The position numbers and the translations under genes were made by a program. Shown in pieces: positions 50,401 to 64,000 of a stretch of DNA of 64,000 bases. Each line of letters starts with the position of its first letter. Position 1 is the stretch's first letter. The stretch is from contig NC_082611.1 of assembly GCF_030936135.1 (NCBI RefSeq), forward strand, positions 7,579,001-7,643,000, read 5' to 3'. Below the pieces are notes generated by a model. That model was not told where the DNA came from and did not search any database. It saw only the letters and a list, made by a program, of their open reading frames with translations. This stretch comes from Gavia stellata. Taxonomy: Eukaryota > Chordata > Aves > Gaviiformes > Gaviidae.

Positions 50401-53400
50401 AGCTTTGAATGAATGGAATGAATGGACTGTTAGGAGAATGGCTTTAACAGTGTCAAAAAGGGCACCTACACTGTAATCTCTATTTTTTACTTTATCTGAA
50501 TGTGTTTATACAGGATTTTATTTTATCCACATTAGAAAACTTTTCAGCTATTTTTCAGTGTGCACAATCTAATCACGCATTGTCTGCTTTGGTGCTAATT
50601 CTTCTAATAATCTATTCTGACGTGTATGTATAGAGATGTGGAAGATCAAGTTCTGCTCTCAGCAACACAGGCGTACAGTCAGCAAGTCCTACCAGTTACT
50701 CCGGTTTTACATCGCGGTAACTGGCCCTCAGTCTCTAGGTGACAGGCTGGGAAAGGGGCATGCACTCCGAGTCCCTTCCAGGTCAAGTATCTTATAAGAC
50801 AACACCGGAACCGATCCATCCCACAGCATGTTTACATCAGAATTGCATTTTAAAGGGGTGAAAAACCCAACACTCAAGTTATTTTGGTTTTATTACCTGA
50901 TGGCTATTGAAGGTTACTTTCTAATAAAATGACACACATAATGAGATATTTGAGCAAACAGACCAAGACGCTGAGCCCTCTGCAGAAGTGTATGCTTCTG
51001 AGGGACAATAAATCAAAGCAACGGTCAGAGCTCCTCAGTGCCAGCAGTGACATCTCACAACGTGCGGGACACAGGTTCTGCACAGGTTGCAGACGGTGGG
51101 AGAGGATTTCTGGCAGTGGCCTTTTTTTTGAAAACAGTTGGAATCTGGTGATCCTCTCTTCGGAGAAGGATTTGGCAGGTATTTACAACGGCAGGCTGGG
51201 AAGCTCTGGAGGAGAGACAGATGGAGGTCTGTTCATACTGCACACAGTTAAAAATTACACAGTGGCACCAGACCAATTACAGCATGAGGAAAAGACAAAT
51301 CAGCACAGTAACACTGGTAGAGGAGAAACAAGAACTAAGGGGAAATCAAAGCCCATGAAAATTCCCCCACCGTGGCACAATTCAGAGAAAACATGGGAAG
51401 TAAAGAATGATTTTAAACAGGACAGGGACACATTTGCGTTGACACAAGACAAGATGTAACTGTGGTCTGATCTGTGGCTGGAAAAGCAAGTCATGCTTAC
51501 AAATAGAAGAATAAATCTGGTGAGTCAGCTCCGTTCTAGCTATGGTGGGGACCTGTTTTGGCGTTCAGTAGTATTTGAATAAACCAACAAAGTGATTTGC
51601 GTGCAGGAATAATTTCAAAGCCTCAAGCTTTTCTTAAATGTTTCTGTAAACATTTTTTTGGCCAGTTACTTGATCTCCAAAACCCAAAATTACTAATTTC
51701 TTGGGGTTTTTTTATTCCTGCCATTCATGAACCTCATCACTACAGTGAGACTGCAGGCTCTGGCATTTCAGAAAACGCTGTTAGAGAAACTGAACCTTTA
51801 ACATGGAAATCTGTATTTAGTTTCCAGGACCACTCGCACACACCTGCCTAAATTATCAGGATAATACCCACCAGGGCCATGTGTTACTCGAAAGAATCCT
51901 GCCTCGATACCAGACGTCCTCCACTCTGGAGGGATCCTATTATCTGTATAGCAGCAAAAAGCTGGAAAATAGGGCAAACAGCCCAATCTGAGTCAAGTGT
52001 TATCCTGACAGCCACATGCTGTCTTCCTGTGCCGCATTCCAGAGACATTTCAGAGACACTTTTTGTGTCAAACCCACGTACCTTAACTAATGAAAGGACG
52101 TGCCGCTGATTTGCAAACAGTTCCTTTTAAATAGGTTGCACTCCTGTTCTGACACGTAATCAGGGGAATCAACCGCAGGGATTAGGGACGATGACGGATC
52201 ACAACAACAAGCTTTGCCGCAGCACGGAGTGGGTTTGCTTGGGTTAGACCATTTTGCAGATAGAGACCCTGACCTTCTCCAGCCAGGGAAATTCGGCAGC
52301 AACAAAATCACTAAGAGACGTAACAGGCCAACAAGACATGGTAATTGCATTGGCAGGGACACGACTAACACTGATAAGAGTGAATTTGGCTATTGGAACA
52401 GATAACTGGAGATTATCTGGGTCTACCCACAACTATAGGTCGCTATTCTTCTCCTTTGGAAAGCAGCTTTCCTCTCTTCCCGTGGAGTATTTAAGGTGTT
52501 TAAATACCTGTCCTTGAGCTGAGTTGCAGGCTTAACAGTTAATACACAGTGTTACCGAAATGATAAAATATAGTTATACAAGACTAAAAGGCTGCCACTG
52601 AGAAGTATGCTGCTGTTTCAATTACTTTGTGGCCTGGGAGGGATTTGGGGACTTCTCGCATTTGGACGCACTGCGGTGGGGCTTTGTGGGCAGCCTCTCG
52701 CACCGGCAAGCAACCAATGCACAGATGCTCCATCAAGTCCGGAGAGCCTTTCTTCCAACACAGACAGGCATGAAATCTCCCCAGCCCTCACCTATGAACT
52801 TCTTCGTTGTACTAGTAGAAAACTCAGACTGAAAGTCCGGTGTCTGCCTGCAAGATTTTCTCCCTTGCCCCCGCAACCCTTATGTCAAATTGGATTGTGC
52901 AGCAGTGGGATCTAGAGTGCCCTGAGATAATCTAAAGCTTATTATTCTAAGTGAAGGAGGCAGCCCGTGGAGAAAAAAAAGCAATGCTCTGAGGCAGCTG
53001 CAGTCCTTAGGACGGTACTTAGATTTTGCATGCAGAGTCGTATCATCCGGGAGGGCTTTCTATGTGTTTGGCACCAGTTAGAACAGGTGGAAAAAATGCC
53101 ACTTAATTGTATAATACATTTTAGTGGCTTAGTAAGTCCTTAGGAAGATAAATGATATTGCTAATGCAGCTACCTCTACAGTAGCAAAGATATCTGGTGC
53201 CTATTTCTGACTCCTTATGGAGCCTTGGCAGCTGATGGCTTTGGCTTTATCAAAGTGTTCTGCTACAAAAAGCACTCCCAGGAATGATACGAGCTGTTTA
53301 CAAGAGCAGAATACAGTCCAGAAAACGAGCGGCCAATCCAGGAATGCAAAGACATGCAATTTAAGTGGTGCAGAAAGGATGTTTGGCCCGTTTCATCGCT

Positions 53401-53860
53401 ATCATCCAAACGACAATATGGGTCTCTGCAGGATATTCAGGCTTCTCCCGTTTAACTAGCAGTTCTGCAGCTAGAAAAAACGAGAGACTATTTACTGTGG
53501 CAGAAAGACAGAAATTTGCACAGGGATGTGATAGCAACAGGAATAATTAGCAAACCGCCAAAAGGATAAATACCGAGATCATGCTATTGCATGCCAGCCC
53601 CGGAGTGCTTTTCTCCCGAGCAGACAAAGAGAGCTTGACAACAGCACATGCTCAAGGACCAGTTAGCTTAATATAAATCATAAACTTCTGATGCAGAGAA
53701 TGACAGTAAGTTTCTGAAAGAGCATTTGTATGTATAAATATCTTGTTACCTGGCACAGGAGGACAGCGGGGGGAAGAGGGAGAGAAAATCCACAGGGAAA
53801 CCGTATATTAAGGTGGGCTTTCTTTCCATTTCCAGTTGTGGAGTCAAAGAAAAAAAGGCT

Positions 53861-53932
53861 CAGGAGGTCACCTAATCCATCCCCAGGCCCCAGGGTGAGA
53901 TCAGCTGGACCTAAACCATTCTTGACAAACGT
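53861..53932 (-). mobile_element. Short CR1 LINE fragment, reverse orientation
   Basis: The plus strand reads aggaggtcacctaatccat, ccccagg, gatcagctggacctaaacca and ttcttgacaaacgt. This follows the CR1 3' region 'tcatctagtccatcccc...gatcagct...acctaaaccatccctgaca'. Only about 70 bases are recognisable. Confidence 0.65.
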
Positions 53933-54466
53933 CGTTATAATGTGATCTTCAAAATGTCCTTCCACAATCCCATGGCTACAGCCCTCTCCTCCTTGTCCCC
54001 ATGTGCTGGCCTTACTCTTCTGCTAATTTCCAGTCTCACTTTTCCTCCTCGCTCCATGATCAAGGCAAAGCCATCACAGTAAGAGTTGCTGCAGCTGATG
54101 TGAGTGCCTTTCCAAGGAAGGAATACACGCGATAGACACGCCAGAACGGGCTCCCATTCCTGAAAAGAGCATCCCCAAGCCAAGACCTGGGAATTGAGCC
54201 TTAAAGCCTTTATACTGTGGATTCCTCAGCTCAGAGGCCCCTTCTTTACTAAGCACAATTCATTTATCTTTAATTCATTAAAAACCCAACCAACCCAAAG
54301 CCTTGAAAGCCTACTTTAGCCTTTCCCCTTCAAAACAGCACTGTTTCTAGAGGACAGTTTCTAGAAGAAGCAACCTCTGATTACTCTACATAGACCAGGG
54401 AGTTTGTGAAAAGGTTGTGCAAAACCAGCACTAGCAAAAGGTTCCTGCTGTCGCATGCAGGAGATG

Positions 54467-54484
54467 GAGAGAGAGAGAGAGAGA
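54467..54484. repeat. (GA)9 microsatellite
   Basis: Nine uninterrupted GA units. Confidence 0.95.
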
Positions 54485-55166
54485 AATATAAGCAGATTTT
54501 CACCTGAGCAAAACATGAGTTACCACTCCTGACTACTCAAGCAGATACGATATGAAGGGATGAATAATGAGGGTAACTAATATTATCCAAGAATATGAAA
54601 GATTCATTTTATTCGCCACTAAAATATAAAAATAATAATAAAACCAGACATTTTCCTCTTCTTTGGGGCTCTTCTGTTCCTCCTAGTGATCTGGATTCGG
54701 TATTAATATCTCAAAATGTACCCTCTCTATACCATTGCCTTCACTGACATTGTGCTGACAGTAAAGTCAAGGCATAATCTCACCAATCATCACTTCATTG
54801 TCTACCAGCACAGAAGAATAGCTCTTTTTTTCATTCATTCTTTTGCACTTTCAGATACATAAGACATGAAGAGAATCTTTGATCAGCACAAAACACATAA
54901 GAGTTTGATCAACTGGGAAAATTTCCTTCAGCAATTCAGAATATTACTTCCAGCTCTGCCTCTAAGTAGCTGCCTGTCACCATGGGAAAAGCAAATGGAA
55001 AAAAAATATTAGCGTAAGCACATTTGTCAGGATGTCTTCCCCACCCGCGCTTTTCGGCGCGACAGCCAGCGGTCCCCTTCCTGCTGCCAGGGCAGCCGGC
55101 TAAAGAGAGGGGGTCCCTGTGCTGGGGGCTGCGCTCTCAGCCTGGTCAGATCTCAGATTCATGGGT

Positions 55167-55297
55167 TTATTATTATTATTATTACTATTACTATTATTAT
55201 TATTATTATTATTATTAGTGGTGGTGGTGGTGGTGGTGGTGGTGGTGGTGGTGGTGCTCTTGGTGTTGGTGTTGGTATTGTTGTTGTTATTACTATT
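55167..55297. repeat. Compound trinucleotide microsatellite (ATT)n-(GTG)13-(GTT)n
   Basis: An ATT tract at 55167-55217 with two ACT interruptions runs directly into thirteen perfect GTG units at 55218-55256, then into degenerate GGT/GTT units to about 55297. It lies in a FAM20C intron; the transcript strand carries AAT and CAC. Confidence 0.95.
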
Positions 55298-57175
55298 TAG
55301 AAGACGGCTGAAAAGAAAGCAAAATTAAATGCTGTTACAAAGCAGGTAAGCCATACAAAACCAGAGAGATGAGCTCCAGTGCTACCAAACTCTAGATGGA
55401 TGTACATAGGCACACTTAATGTATAATCCAACATATACAACAATATCTAATACCACCTGCTGTGGTACTGGACACAATGTGACCAGACAAATAAGATCAT
55501 TCTTTATAATATTTGCCTGTATTTCCCCTGCACCCCACAAACATCTCAAATTTAAAAGGCAGGCACAGCGTTAGAAAGCATGCAAGTTTAAAATATTTGA
55601 GGTAAGATGAGTTGTTCCAACATTATAGGATAGAGGCTGATCTTGGTTATTACCAAAAAGCAGCACCACTGAATGCTGGGTTAAGTGAAATAAAGATGCT
55701 TTTCACGACTGCATGTGTAAGCTGCGTACAGGGCTGCTTCTGTTGTAATGACACACCCGGCTGCTTTTTGGTCAGTAGTGGGGATTGAAGTGTGTGTTTC
55801 CAAAATTAGAAGCTCAGGTCTTCATACCTTGATTTAAAGAAGCCTACCCTCTGCGCAGGGAGCTCAGCGGGCGGTATGTAATCCATGCTGGTATGCTGAT
55901 TGCGCAGGAGGCAGCACACGCATGCAGAAATTGTAGGTGTGCACATGTGTGGGACATGCTGCAAATTCATCTTCATGTCCCTCTTTTGGGATGCTGGTGA
56001 GATGGAGAAGAGATGAACATTGATGCCACGGTGGCTAAGTGGCAGTGCCTGTTGGCTAGAAATTTTTTTCTACCGTCCAAAAAAGCAGGGCTTGTACAGA
56101 AAAACAAACGAGTCATGGTGTGAAGAGAAGGGCAAGCTCTGGGAAGCTCCTGTCACTAATTTACTTTGCAGATAAAAAATTCTTAACCCAGAAATAAGGT
56201 TCGATTCATCTTTGAGATAGAAACCTGACTTGACATACAAGAGTTGAAAGATTAAGAGGTACTTGACAGCACAACAAAAGAGTTCCCAGTGCCAACGTTA
56301 ATATGGTCAATCCTGTTGCCACAGCAGGGAGAAAAAAGCCTCACAGCAATTAAATAAGCAGGAGACATCATTAATGAGGTGCTACAATGATATTTTGTGC
56401 CTTTCTTTAAGGTATCTTCATTAAGAAACTATATCACTATCAATATTTTCTGCCCCTGTACGGCTCGGATTCCTTTGTGCTCTTAAACAAGTGGTGAGAG
56501 CATTTTTGCCATGCCAAGCCCATGATATCCGTCCTCTTTCCCCTTGATTTATCCTTTTGAGGCTCTGTTGTACCTTGTCCGCTAGCCATAAATTGCGAAC
56601 ATAAGAAATGATACAGCTGCAAAAACTATTTTTGAAAAACGGGCAGTACAAACAGCGCTCAGTGTGAGCCCAGGTACCTTCAGCCCTTCTTCAGGAACAA
56701 GACTGCAGAATATTTTCTACAGAGGTTTTTCACTACATAACATTTGTAGAGCTCTGAGAGCACAGGAGGAAAAATATGTGTAAAATTAGAAGTCTAAAGC
56801 ATTTTTTCAGCCCTGAGAATGTTATTTAATATGTCTGGGGGTCATTAAGGGTAGGGATTTAACGGAACAATAACATTAAACATATTAGAAGCATAGCAAA
56901 GCTCAAATTTCTTTCAGCTTGTTGGATTTTTTCTTTTCACTGTACGTGATGTATGTGCCGTTGAAATTCCAGGGTTCACAATAGGTTCCAGTTCAAAATG
57001 GAAAAGTAATTACTGTGAATCTGATGTATTGATACATAACTTCTTCCTTTTTATTCATGAGTTTCCTTCCCATCATTACGAGAACCATGAATGCTAGTAA
57101 GCTTGTCCTCAAAATCTCCCAGGAAGGAGGAAAATATTAGCCCCGTTTTTCAGCAAAAGCTGCAAAACACGGAGC

Positions 57176-57300
57176 TATTAAGGATTCAGCTCTGCCCCAA
57201 GCGAAGCACTCTAGCCTCATTAAGCACATGCTTAACTTTGGGCACACATATAGCCAGTGAACTATGCGTGTCCTTGACAGTCAAGCATAGACTTAATATT
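57176..57300. repeat. Possible old palindromic interspersed repeat fragment
   Basis: Contains ggattcagctctgcccc, attaagcacatgcttaactt and tcaagcatagacttaata. Inverted 'aagcacatgcttaa'-type blocks around a central part are typical of an old sauropsid repeat whose family name I cannot give. Confidence 0.4.
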
Positions 57301-60300
57301 TCCTTGGAGCCCTTTTGTGCTCAGCGCCTTGCAAGACCAAGCCAGCGATAAGCACCAGATCCCCGCAGCAGCTCTGGCCGCTCACCCTGTCTGCTTCCAC
57401 ACTCACAGTTGTTTTTTCTTCTTTGTCTTCCACCCACGACAACAACTACTTTGGGAAAAAAATGTGTCATTTTGTCAAAAGGACAAGCCAGTTTGGCCAC
57501 GGGCTTTGATAGACTCCAGATGCCACCTTTCAGGTTGACACTGAGGTCTGCAAGTCCTACGTGTGCTCAAGACTCCTCATACCCGAATAACTGAACCACA
57601 CAAAGCACTGCAACTCCTCTAAACTTATATTGCCAGACTAACCAGAAATAAGCCTCAAATCCTGGCTTTCAATGTGTCTCCGGCCCCACCCAGGGAAATA
57701 CAAATAGATCTCGAAAAGCTCAGACAGCTTTTATGAGCTCTCGTGTTCCAGAAACGCCGTTTGAGCTGTGCCAGGTAGAGGAACGGGCTGAAGGGCCGCA
57801 GGCAGTATATATGAGCAATACAGACCCAACATTTTCCTCCCAGCCCAAGTGGAAGAAGTTGTTTGGACTGAATATTGACAACTAGAAGCACCACAGTGTT
57901 TGCACTCCCTATTCAGCCCATTTGGTACAAGCTCCCTCTTTCAGTTTGTAGTGCAGAGTTTGAATTTCTCCTCTCTCTCTCTCAAATAAAATGTTGGCAG
58001 TTCTTAAGATCGTGTAATAGGGATAAAACCTAAGACAACCACACCTCTCTATCAGCCGTACAATGAGGCTGTCATTTTATCGTGGCTTGGAAGAATAAAT
58101 AAAAGGATGCTCCAGCTATGAAAGTGAAAAATCCTTTGAAATGTCACTGTTTTGTGTCATGGGTGACCTATATATCTGCACTTATATAGGGGAGCTCCAC
58201 TTTCCCAAGGACCCCAAAGGAGTAACCGTGCTAACTTACGGCATGCTCCCTCCTCCCTTCCTGCCTACCCATGCAGAAGTCAAACACTTTTGGCTTTTTA
58301 TTTACAGTTTACCATTCATGAGCTATTGGATACTGAATTGCATTAAGTGCCCAAGATTTTGCAGATAAATAATTACTGTGAAAATCATTAATAGGACAGC
58401 GCCTACATGGTGTGTACGTGTAGACTAATACATTAAAAAAGAGCATGAAATTCTCATTTGTACAGCGAGCTGCTTTTACCAGCTATGGATCTCAAAGTCT
58501 GGATACTGTTCTCACATCCAGTACAAAATGAGAAACAGGGGATCAGAACAGCGAAGCATCTTGTGCAATTTCCTCCCGCAAACCCCAGATCCTCTGAGTG
58601 CCAGTGGATGGCTCAGCTCAAGCCGCTACACATCAGTGCCCCCAGAAGTGCCCCGCACGGGGGTCCAGAGGATGTGCTGGTGCCCAGTCCTTCTGCTGGT
58701 CAGAGGGGGAGATGCCCCAGGAGAACTGCACGGTTTGCTTTTCAAGCTTGTTTCAATCCCAAATCCTGAGAATCTTCCATAATTATGCGACTGAGGACAG
58801 CAGGCATGTGCAAGATAATCGCTCCCCAGGGCTGAGTGTTTCTAATTCCTCGGAGGTGTGATTTCCCAATAAAGCACCCGCACCCCTGAACTCGCCTTAC
58901 CACTGCTATTAACATTCCTTAATGTGTGGCAAAGGGTGATGTGCCTCTCTGAGCTGGAAAGAAGATGTAATTGCCTGTTTCAGACTACTCTGTGGTTACA
59001 AAAGAAAGGGGAATTGCTTTGATATGGTGTGGTATTTCACTGCTCGAATAAAGCAAATTATGCAACCTCTCTCTTTTTTAATTTATTTTATTTTTACTCC
59101 TGTCTCATTACTACTCCTCCTGTCAGCAAACAGGATCTCCCTGAAGGGTGTCTAACTTATTCTTTGCCCTAAGCTGGTTCCGTGGTTCATGGGTCAACCC
59201 CCATTTTTTAATGTGCTTTCCTCCCAACCAGAATTTTGCCTAAACAAGGAACACAGAACTGCTTTTCATTGCTTGCCATTCCCTGGGTGCGCAGGGGCAC
59301 CGGCCCCGTCCCGCTGCAAAAACCAGCGGCTGATCAACACATCTCTGAGGCTGACTATCCCTGACAGACATGTGTCCCACCTGGATTATTCCCATCTGAA
59401 AAACCTTATATGTTTGGGAATGTGCTGACATCACCACTTTGCCATTTTGAGCATATCTCAAGCAGTTACTTTCCGACCGGCGGCTGCCAAGGTGATTTAC
59501 AAGCGCAAATACTCCAGGGTGCTCCTAAACCTCTCGAGTACTTGGGAACAGCGTTTCTCAGCCTCGGTCAGAGGATGCCCTAACTTTTCAAGAAGAAAGA
59601 ATCCATGGACCATCTTAGTATTAACCCAAATGTTTCACTCCCTGGCTAAATTTGAATTAATTAACTGTATCTTTCTCAACCTTGGCTGTTCATTTATTGC
59701 ATGAGTAAGAGTGGACTGGGTTGGGAGCCCTTTTTTGTTAGCCATTTCAGAGATTAATTGTGCTGCTTTACAAAACTATAAAAACCTTTGCTTTCTCTCT
59801 AAAATTCTCTTCTTCCAGGTTGGAAACCCCCACTGCTAATCCGCGCTTTATATGAAGGGCACCACATGAGTCACAAATTACACTGGAAATCACACAACAG
59901 GGTCCTTTTAGCTTGCAACCGTCTGGATAAAGGACTCCGCAGCCCACGGGGAGTCACTGTGTTATTCCCAGGAGAAAATCAAGCCGTATTAACATCTCTT
60001 CCCTCTTCTGCATCTCCACTGAGAAGGAGGATTTTAACCTCCCGGCCTCCACACGGGCCCCGCTGCTGGGGGCTGCAAGAGCAGTCCCCGCTCTCCACAG
60101 AGCATTATCCCTCTCCTCCTTTAATCCTAGTTGTAGACACAGCATTTTAGGAAGAAAATGGAGGTGGAGGTTTTGAGGAGCATCACTGAAAAGGACAGCA
60201 GATGCAGGATTTCAAAAGGGCTCAGTATTGGCCTAACCTGCTCCTCTTAAGTAAAAAAAGACCTATTGAAATCTCTGAAAAATATCCCAGATGAAAAAAT

Positions 60301-61202
60301 AAAGAGCAGAAGGATGTTAGGGGAACTGCTCCGCGGCACTACAAGGGAAGAAAGACTCTCGCTGGCTGGGCTGCCCAGGGCAATTGCTGTTTTATATACA
60401 CATCTCCCATCAAGTGCAATGCGTTCGGCCAACTCCCACGCTCAAGGTGCAGAGAAACATTCATGCTTGGTGGATCACAAAAACGCATCCACTCAAACCT
60501 GGAGTGAAGATATAGAAGGGTCATGTGTGTGTGTGTATCTGTGTGTATAGGCATACAGAGGGGAACGCTTTTCACCGGCGAGCCTAAGCTGAGTTAGCGT
60601 TCAATGTGAAGGTGTGCTCCCCTTCACAAGACTTAGAAATTAGTTTCGGCTAATTTAAACTTAAAAGCCTACCTATGTTGAGGTTGCTTGGTAAGATAAG
60701 GGAAGATTACAATAAAGTATGTGAGGGTTGATAATAAAAGCAGAGCTTAGAAAAAGCAGCACAAGAAAAAAGAGACAAGAGTAGAGGACAAGAGAAGGGA
60801 AGAAAAATCTGCCAAGACTGTGCAGTAAAACCTTTAGTGAAATGATGTTGACAAAATTCTTTTTTATGGGGCTGATTTATGACATGCAGCTGCTTTTCTC
60901 TAAAAGTGCATGTCTGGTTACCTCTCCTTGAGTTTTTAACTGCGTTTAAATGTCTACAAAATATGAAGCTTATCTACTGTACAGTGCGATAGATATGTGC
61001 GTGCATAGCCCACAGCAGTTTTGTGGCAGTCTGGCTTCAAAGAGAGGACTATGTGTTTCCTAAAGCCAAGGACACTTGTATTTCCCTTTTCCTACCTTTT
61101 AATATGAACTGTGAGGGTAAGTATATGGCGGAGCAAAATGATCGCTTGATTTAATCATTGGACTTCATCATCTCATTCTTTCAGCACTTACTGTTTTTCC
61201 CT

Positions 61203-61395
61203 GGGTCTGATCCAACTTCCCTTCTACTCAGTGAAAGGTCTCCCACTGAGTTCAAGGTGAACTGGATCAGGAAGGACAGAGCCAGTTCAGAAACTGGAAC
61301 CCGACCTGCCCAAACTCAAATTTAAAGGCCAGTGAAGTCATGGGAAAAACCTCCCGTTGACTTCAGTGGAGTGTGGAGCCGATGCAGATTAAAGT
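61203..61395. repeat. Possible old palindromic interspersed repeat fragment
   Basis: Starts gggtctgatccaacttccc and has the inverted partner ggtgaactggatcagga about 45 bases on, followed by ccgttgacttcagtggagtg. The 'gatccagcttcc ... gacttcagtgg ... ggatcag' pattern is widespread in bird and turtle DNA by my recollection. Confidence 0.45.
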
Positions 61396-62643
61396 GAGTA
61401 ACTAAATGAGAGAGAGCAAACACCTTGTTCTTGTCCATGCCTGGATGGGGGGGACAGAAGACATAACCTCTGTTTTTAGTGTTTAGTTTAAATATGTCCA
61501 TGACTTCTTCCACAACTCTTGCTAATATCAAGGCAGATATCGCAGGATTAAGCAAGAGCAGGAGTACAAGAGTCTTAAATTAATATTGGAATTTCAACTC
61601 TGGCCAAAGCCCACTGTGTGTCTGACACTTTCAGGACTGAGATCTTGGATAAAAAAGAACACACAGGCCATCTTCTTGTGTTTTATTACAGGTCCCTCGA
61701 GTTCCCTCCTTAGAAATCTCCAGTAGGCTGCTATTACCAAATTCCTGAGTAAATTCCAATAAAGTTGAGTAAAGATCTTCATTTTATCACAAACACTGGT
61801 AAGAATGAAACCTGTTTTTTTTTTTTCCTGGGCACTGTTTTCCATGCAGCTCACAGGTGGTGATTGTATTGACAGGAATGCTCAACAGCAATATGAATGT
61901 CAAGAAAGTATTACAGGATTAGTTACAGACAGTCAGACTACTTTCTGACTGAATCAGCTTATTGGTTGAAACAGATAGAAGAGGAAAACAAAGGAAACAA
62001 AATGAAGTGGGTTAATTGCTCACCTACAGGAATACCTGCAAAATCACCCAAAGGCACAAAACAGGATTAAATTTTCTACACATATATAGAACTTTTTAGT
62101 CACATCTTTAAAAATAGTAGCTTCACCCTTTGATTTCCAGCATCACATACACGGGTGCCATGCCATCACATCAGTCTCATTCTTTAAATTAGGGATTTCA
62201 CCTACATAACTACTGTGCAGACTGCGAGCATGAGCTGGACTGCCCCGGGAATCTCGGGGCAGAGCCACCTCCTGCTCCCACCACCTAGGTCCAGTCCACC
62301 TCTGTTAACAGGGAGCAGAGGACATTGAAAACCAAAAAAAACCTCCAGTAAAGTCCTATAAAAATTAAACACTCAATTGTTCTTAATCTTTTACACCGCG
62401 AGGAGAGAATAAGAAGAAAAGAGAAGAAACCATACCTGGCAGATATTAGTCTCTCAGCTCAGTGCTATTGGAAGGCACTGGAGAAACCTGTACAGACTAG
62501 ACTAGACTAAAGCAGTCTCAGGCAGGGTTGGAAAACACGCTTTCCAAAAGCTCTGCACTAGTACAGGTCGCTTCATAGCTTGCTGGAAAGGATGGGGGAG
62601 CGATGGAGTGAGTCAGTCCCTAAGAAAGCGCCTTCAGTACAAT

Positions 62644-62681
62644 GTTCATCCCCACTAAAAACCCAGTTCATCCCCACTAAA
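62644..62681. repeat. 16-bp direct repeat, 22-bp period
   Basis: gttcatccccactaaa occurs at 62644-62659 and again, exactly, at 62666-62681. Confidence 0.95.
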
Positions 62682-64000
62682 TACTCTTTATTGGACACCG
62701 CCTGTCTTTTAGGACATATTTCCAGATACACCTTCTCCTCCCCCAACATACAGTAAGTCTTTAAACTACATCCTAAATCCGATTGCCTTTGTAGCAGGCC
62801 AAGCACTGTGGCCAAACAGCAGATCTATTTTTGATATGACCTTAAGAGTTAAACCCTGCCATTAGGTAGATGCACACAGCTCCCGGGGCCATAGCAAGAC
62901 TTCCCTTGCATCTTGCAGTGCTGGTTTTACTAATGATTAATATTCAGTTTTGTAAGTTTAATGAAGACATTGTTTCCACTTATCGACAGGTCAGATGGCA
63001 ATTGCAAGACAGCATACTTGTTAGATGGCTGTGGATTCCCTGCTAATATGTCTGATTATTTATGCACGATGTGCATTTCCAAATAGATGACCATATTAAA
63101 TTATATGCTTCTGCCTTATTATTTCATGAGTTTTAATGGTTTTCCATTTTTATTAGGAAGAAGGAATAGTCACTCATGCTAACGATGTGCTGTAGCTATG
63201 CCTTACATCGGCATCTCTAAAGTTTTTGGAACGTCTTTCTAAAGGCGTATCAAAGAGCAACTGCCTGAAATTGTTGATTTTTATCATGAAAATAAAGACG
63301 AGAAAGCAGATTGAGGCTTTTTTTCAAAGACAGTGAGATTTTTTGGCTTTTTGAACTATTCTGAGAGATCCAGCAAAAACTCTTCACACATGAGCCTCAT
63401 GCTCAGCTGAATTCACTCCTGTACAAAGTCGCTTTGTACCAGTTACACCTAACTCCAACTCTGAAACCTACTATCTTCCAGAACCACCGGGCAAACACAT
63501 GCACTCCGCATGGGTACCACCTTTGAGGGATGGGAAAACCTAACCTGGGTTGCCAGAGAGCAGACACAGTCCACTTCCAAACCAGAGTGGGTGGCTCCAA
63601 GTTGGCAAAACTCATTCGAGCGCTCTGCACGCAGCTGGGAGAGAAGAAGGAGAGGCACAAAGACACACAAAGCTGCTTTGTGGGAGTTTAAAGTCCGACT
63701 CTGAGCTGCAATTCATTGATCTGCAATTAGACGGGCAGCCCCACGGCATTACAGATTCAGCTTCTCCTCCAGGGACACTGGGCGTGGGGACATTAATTTT
63801 GAAATGAAACGCAGCAAGAAATGTCTGTGAATTGCAGGAGGATTTTCTTGCTGCTTTATAAATCTAACTGCTACTGTAACGTTATTTAACTAAAAATAAC
63901 GAAGTCAGATCTAGCTCAAAATGTGATCAGCCCATAAATAGTTAGATAAACTCCTTCCAGGCACATCATGTACTTGATTTCCATTTGCAACACGTACTGA

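Noticed and set aside
50929-51459. Plus-strand open frame of 176 codons inside the FAM20C intron
   Set aside because: No similarity to a known family and no splice or promoter context. Lys/Ser-rich content follows from the A-rich DNA.
55153-55170. Minus-strand AAA CCC ATG AA, which could code the KPMK end of the missing FAM20C exon
   Set aside because: The sequence before it is an ATT microsatellite rather than coding for GQALF, and no GT donor follows.

Overview
The window is nuclear DNA from an amniote, most likely a bird. It holds intron-split vertebrate genes, several degraded CR1 (chicken repeat 1) LINE fragments, few other interspersed repeats, and no bacterial-style gene packing. Two protein-coding genes can be supported, both on the minus strand and so transcribed from high to low coordinates. 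The species cannot be named from the sequence alone.

Region 1 (about 0.4-3.0 kb) holds a complete three-exon forkhead gene that I read as FOXL3 (252 codons). It has an intact forkhead DNA-binding domain, a run of seven arginines after it, and an eh1-like motif near the C terminus. Both introns fall inside the forkhead-coding region. A pyrimidine-rich stretch (purine-rich on the coding strand) lies just upstream of the start codon.

Region 2 (about 3-32.7 kb) is a gene desert of roughly 30 kb. I find no convincing exon. I can support a CR1 copy near 5.9-6.1 kb, an older CR1 tail near 17.2-17.35 kb, a TAAA microsatellite, an AT run, and stretches resembling old palindromic interspersed repeats.

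Region 3 (about 32.7-64 kb) is the 3' half of FAM20C, the Golgi/secretory-pathway protein kinase. Seven coding exons lie between 33571 and 47452. They encode 297 residues, aligning with about residues 289-584 of the human protein, including the catalytic and metal-binding aspartates. The intron after the last exon seen towards 64 kb is at least 16.5 kb long, and the exons for the N-terminal half must lie beyond the window. One intron has a GC donor instead of GT, and one is only 95 bp long. The introns carry two CR1 fragments, a large compound trinucleotide microsatellite and two short tandem duplications.

The tandem order FAM20C then FOXL3 on one strand matches what I recall of the human 7p22.3 locus. 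The gene products do not obviously act together: FOXL3 is a transcription factor linked to germ-cell sex in fish, and FAM20C phosphorylates secreted proteins. I found no operon-like or undescribed multi-gene system here. The most notable points are the intact FOXL3 gene, the GC-AG intron and the very short intron in FAM20C.
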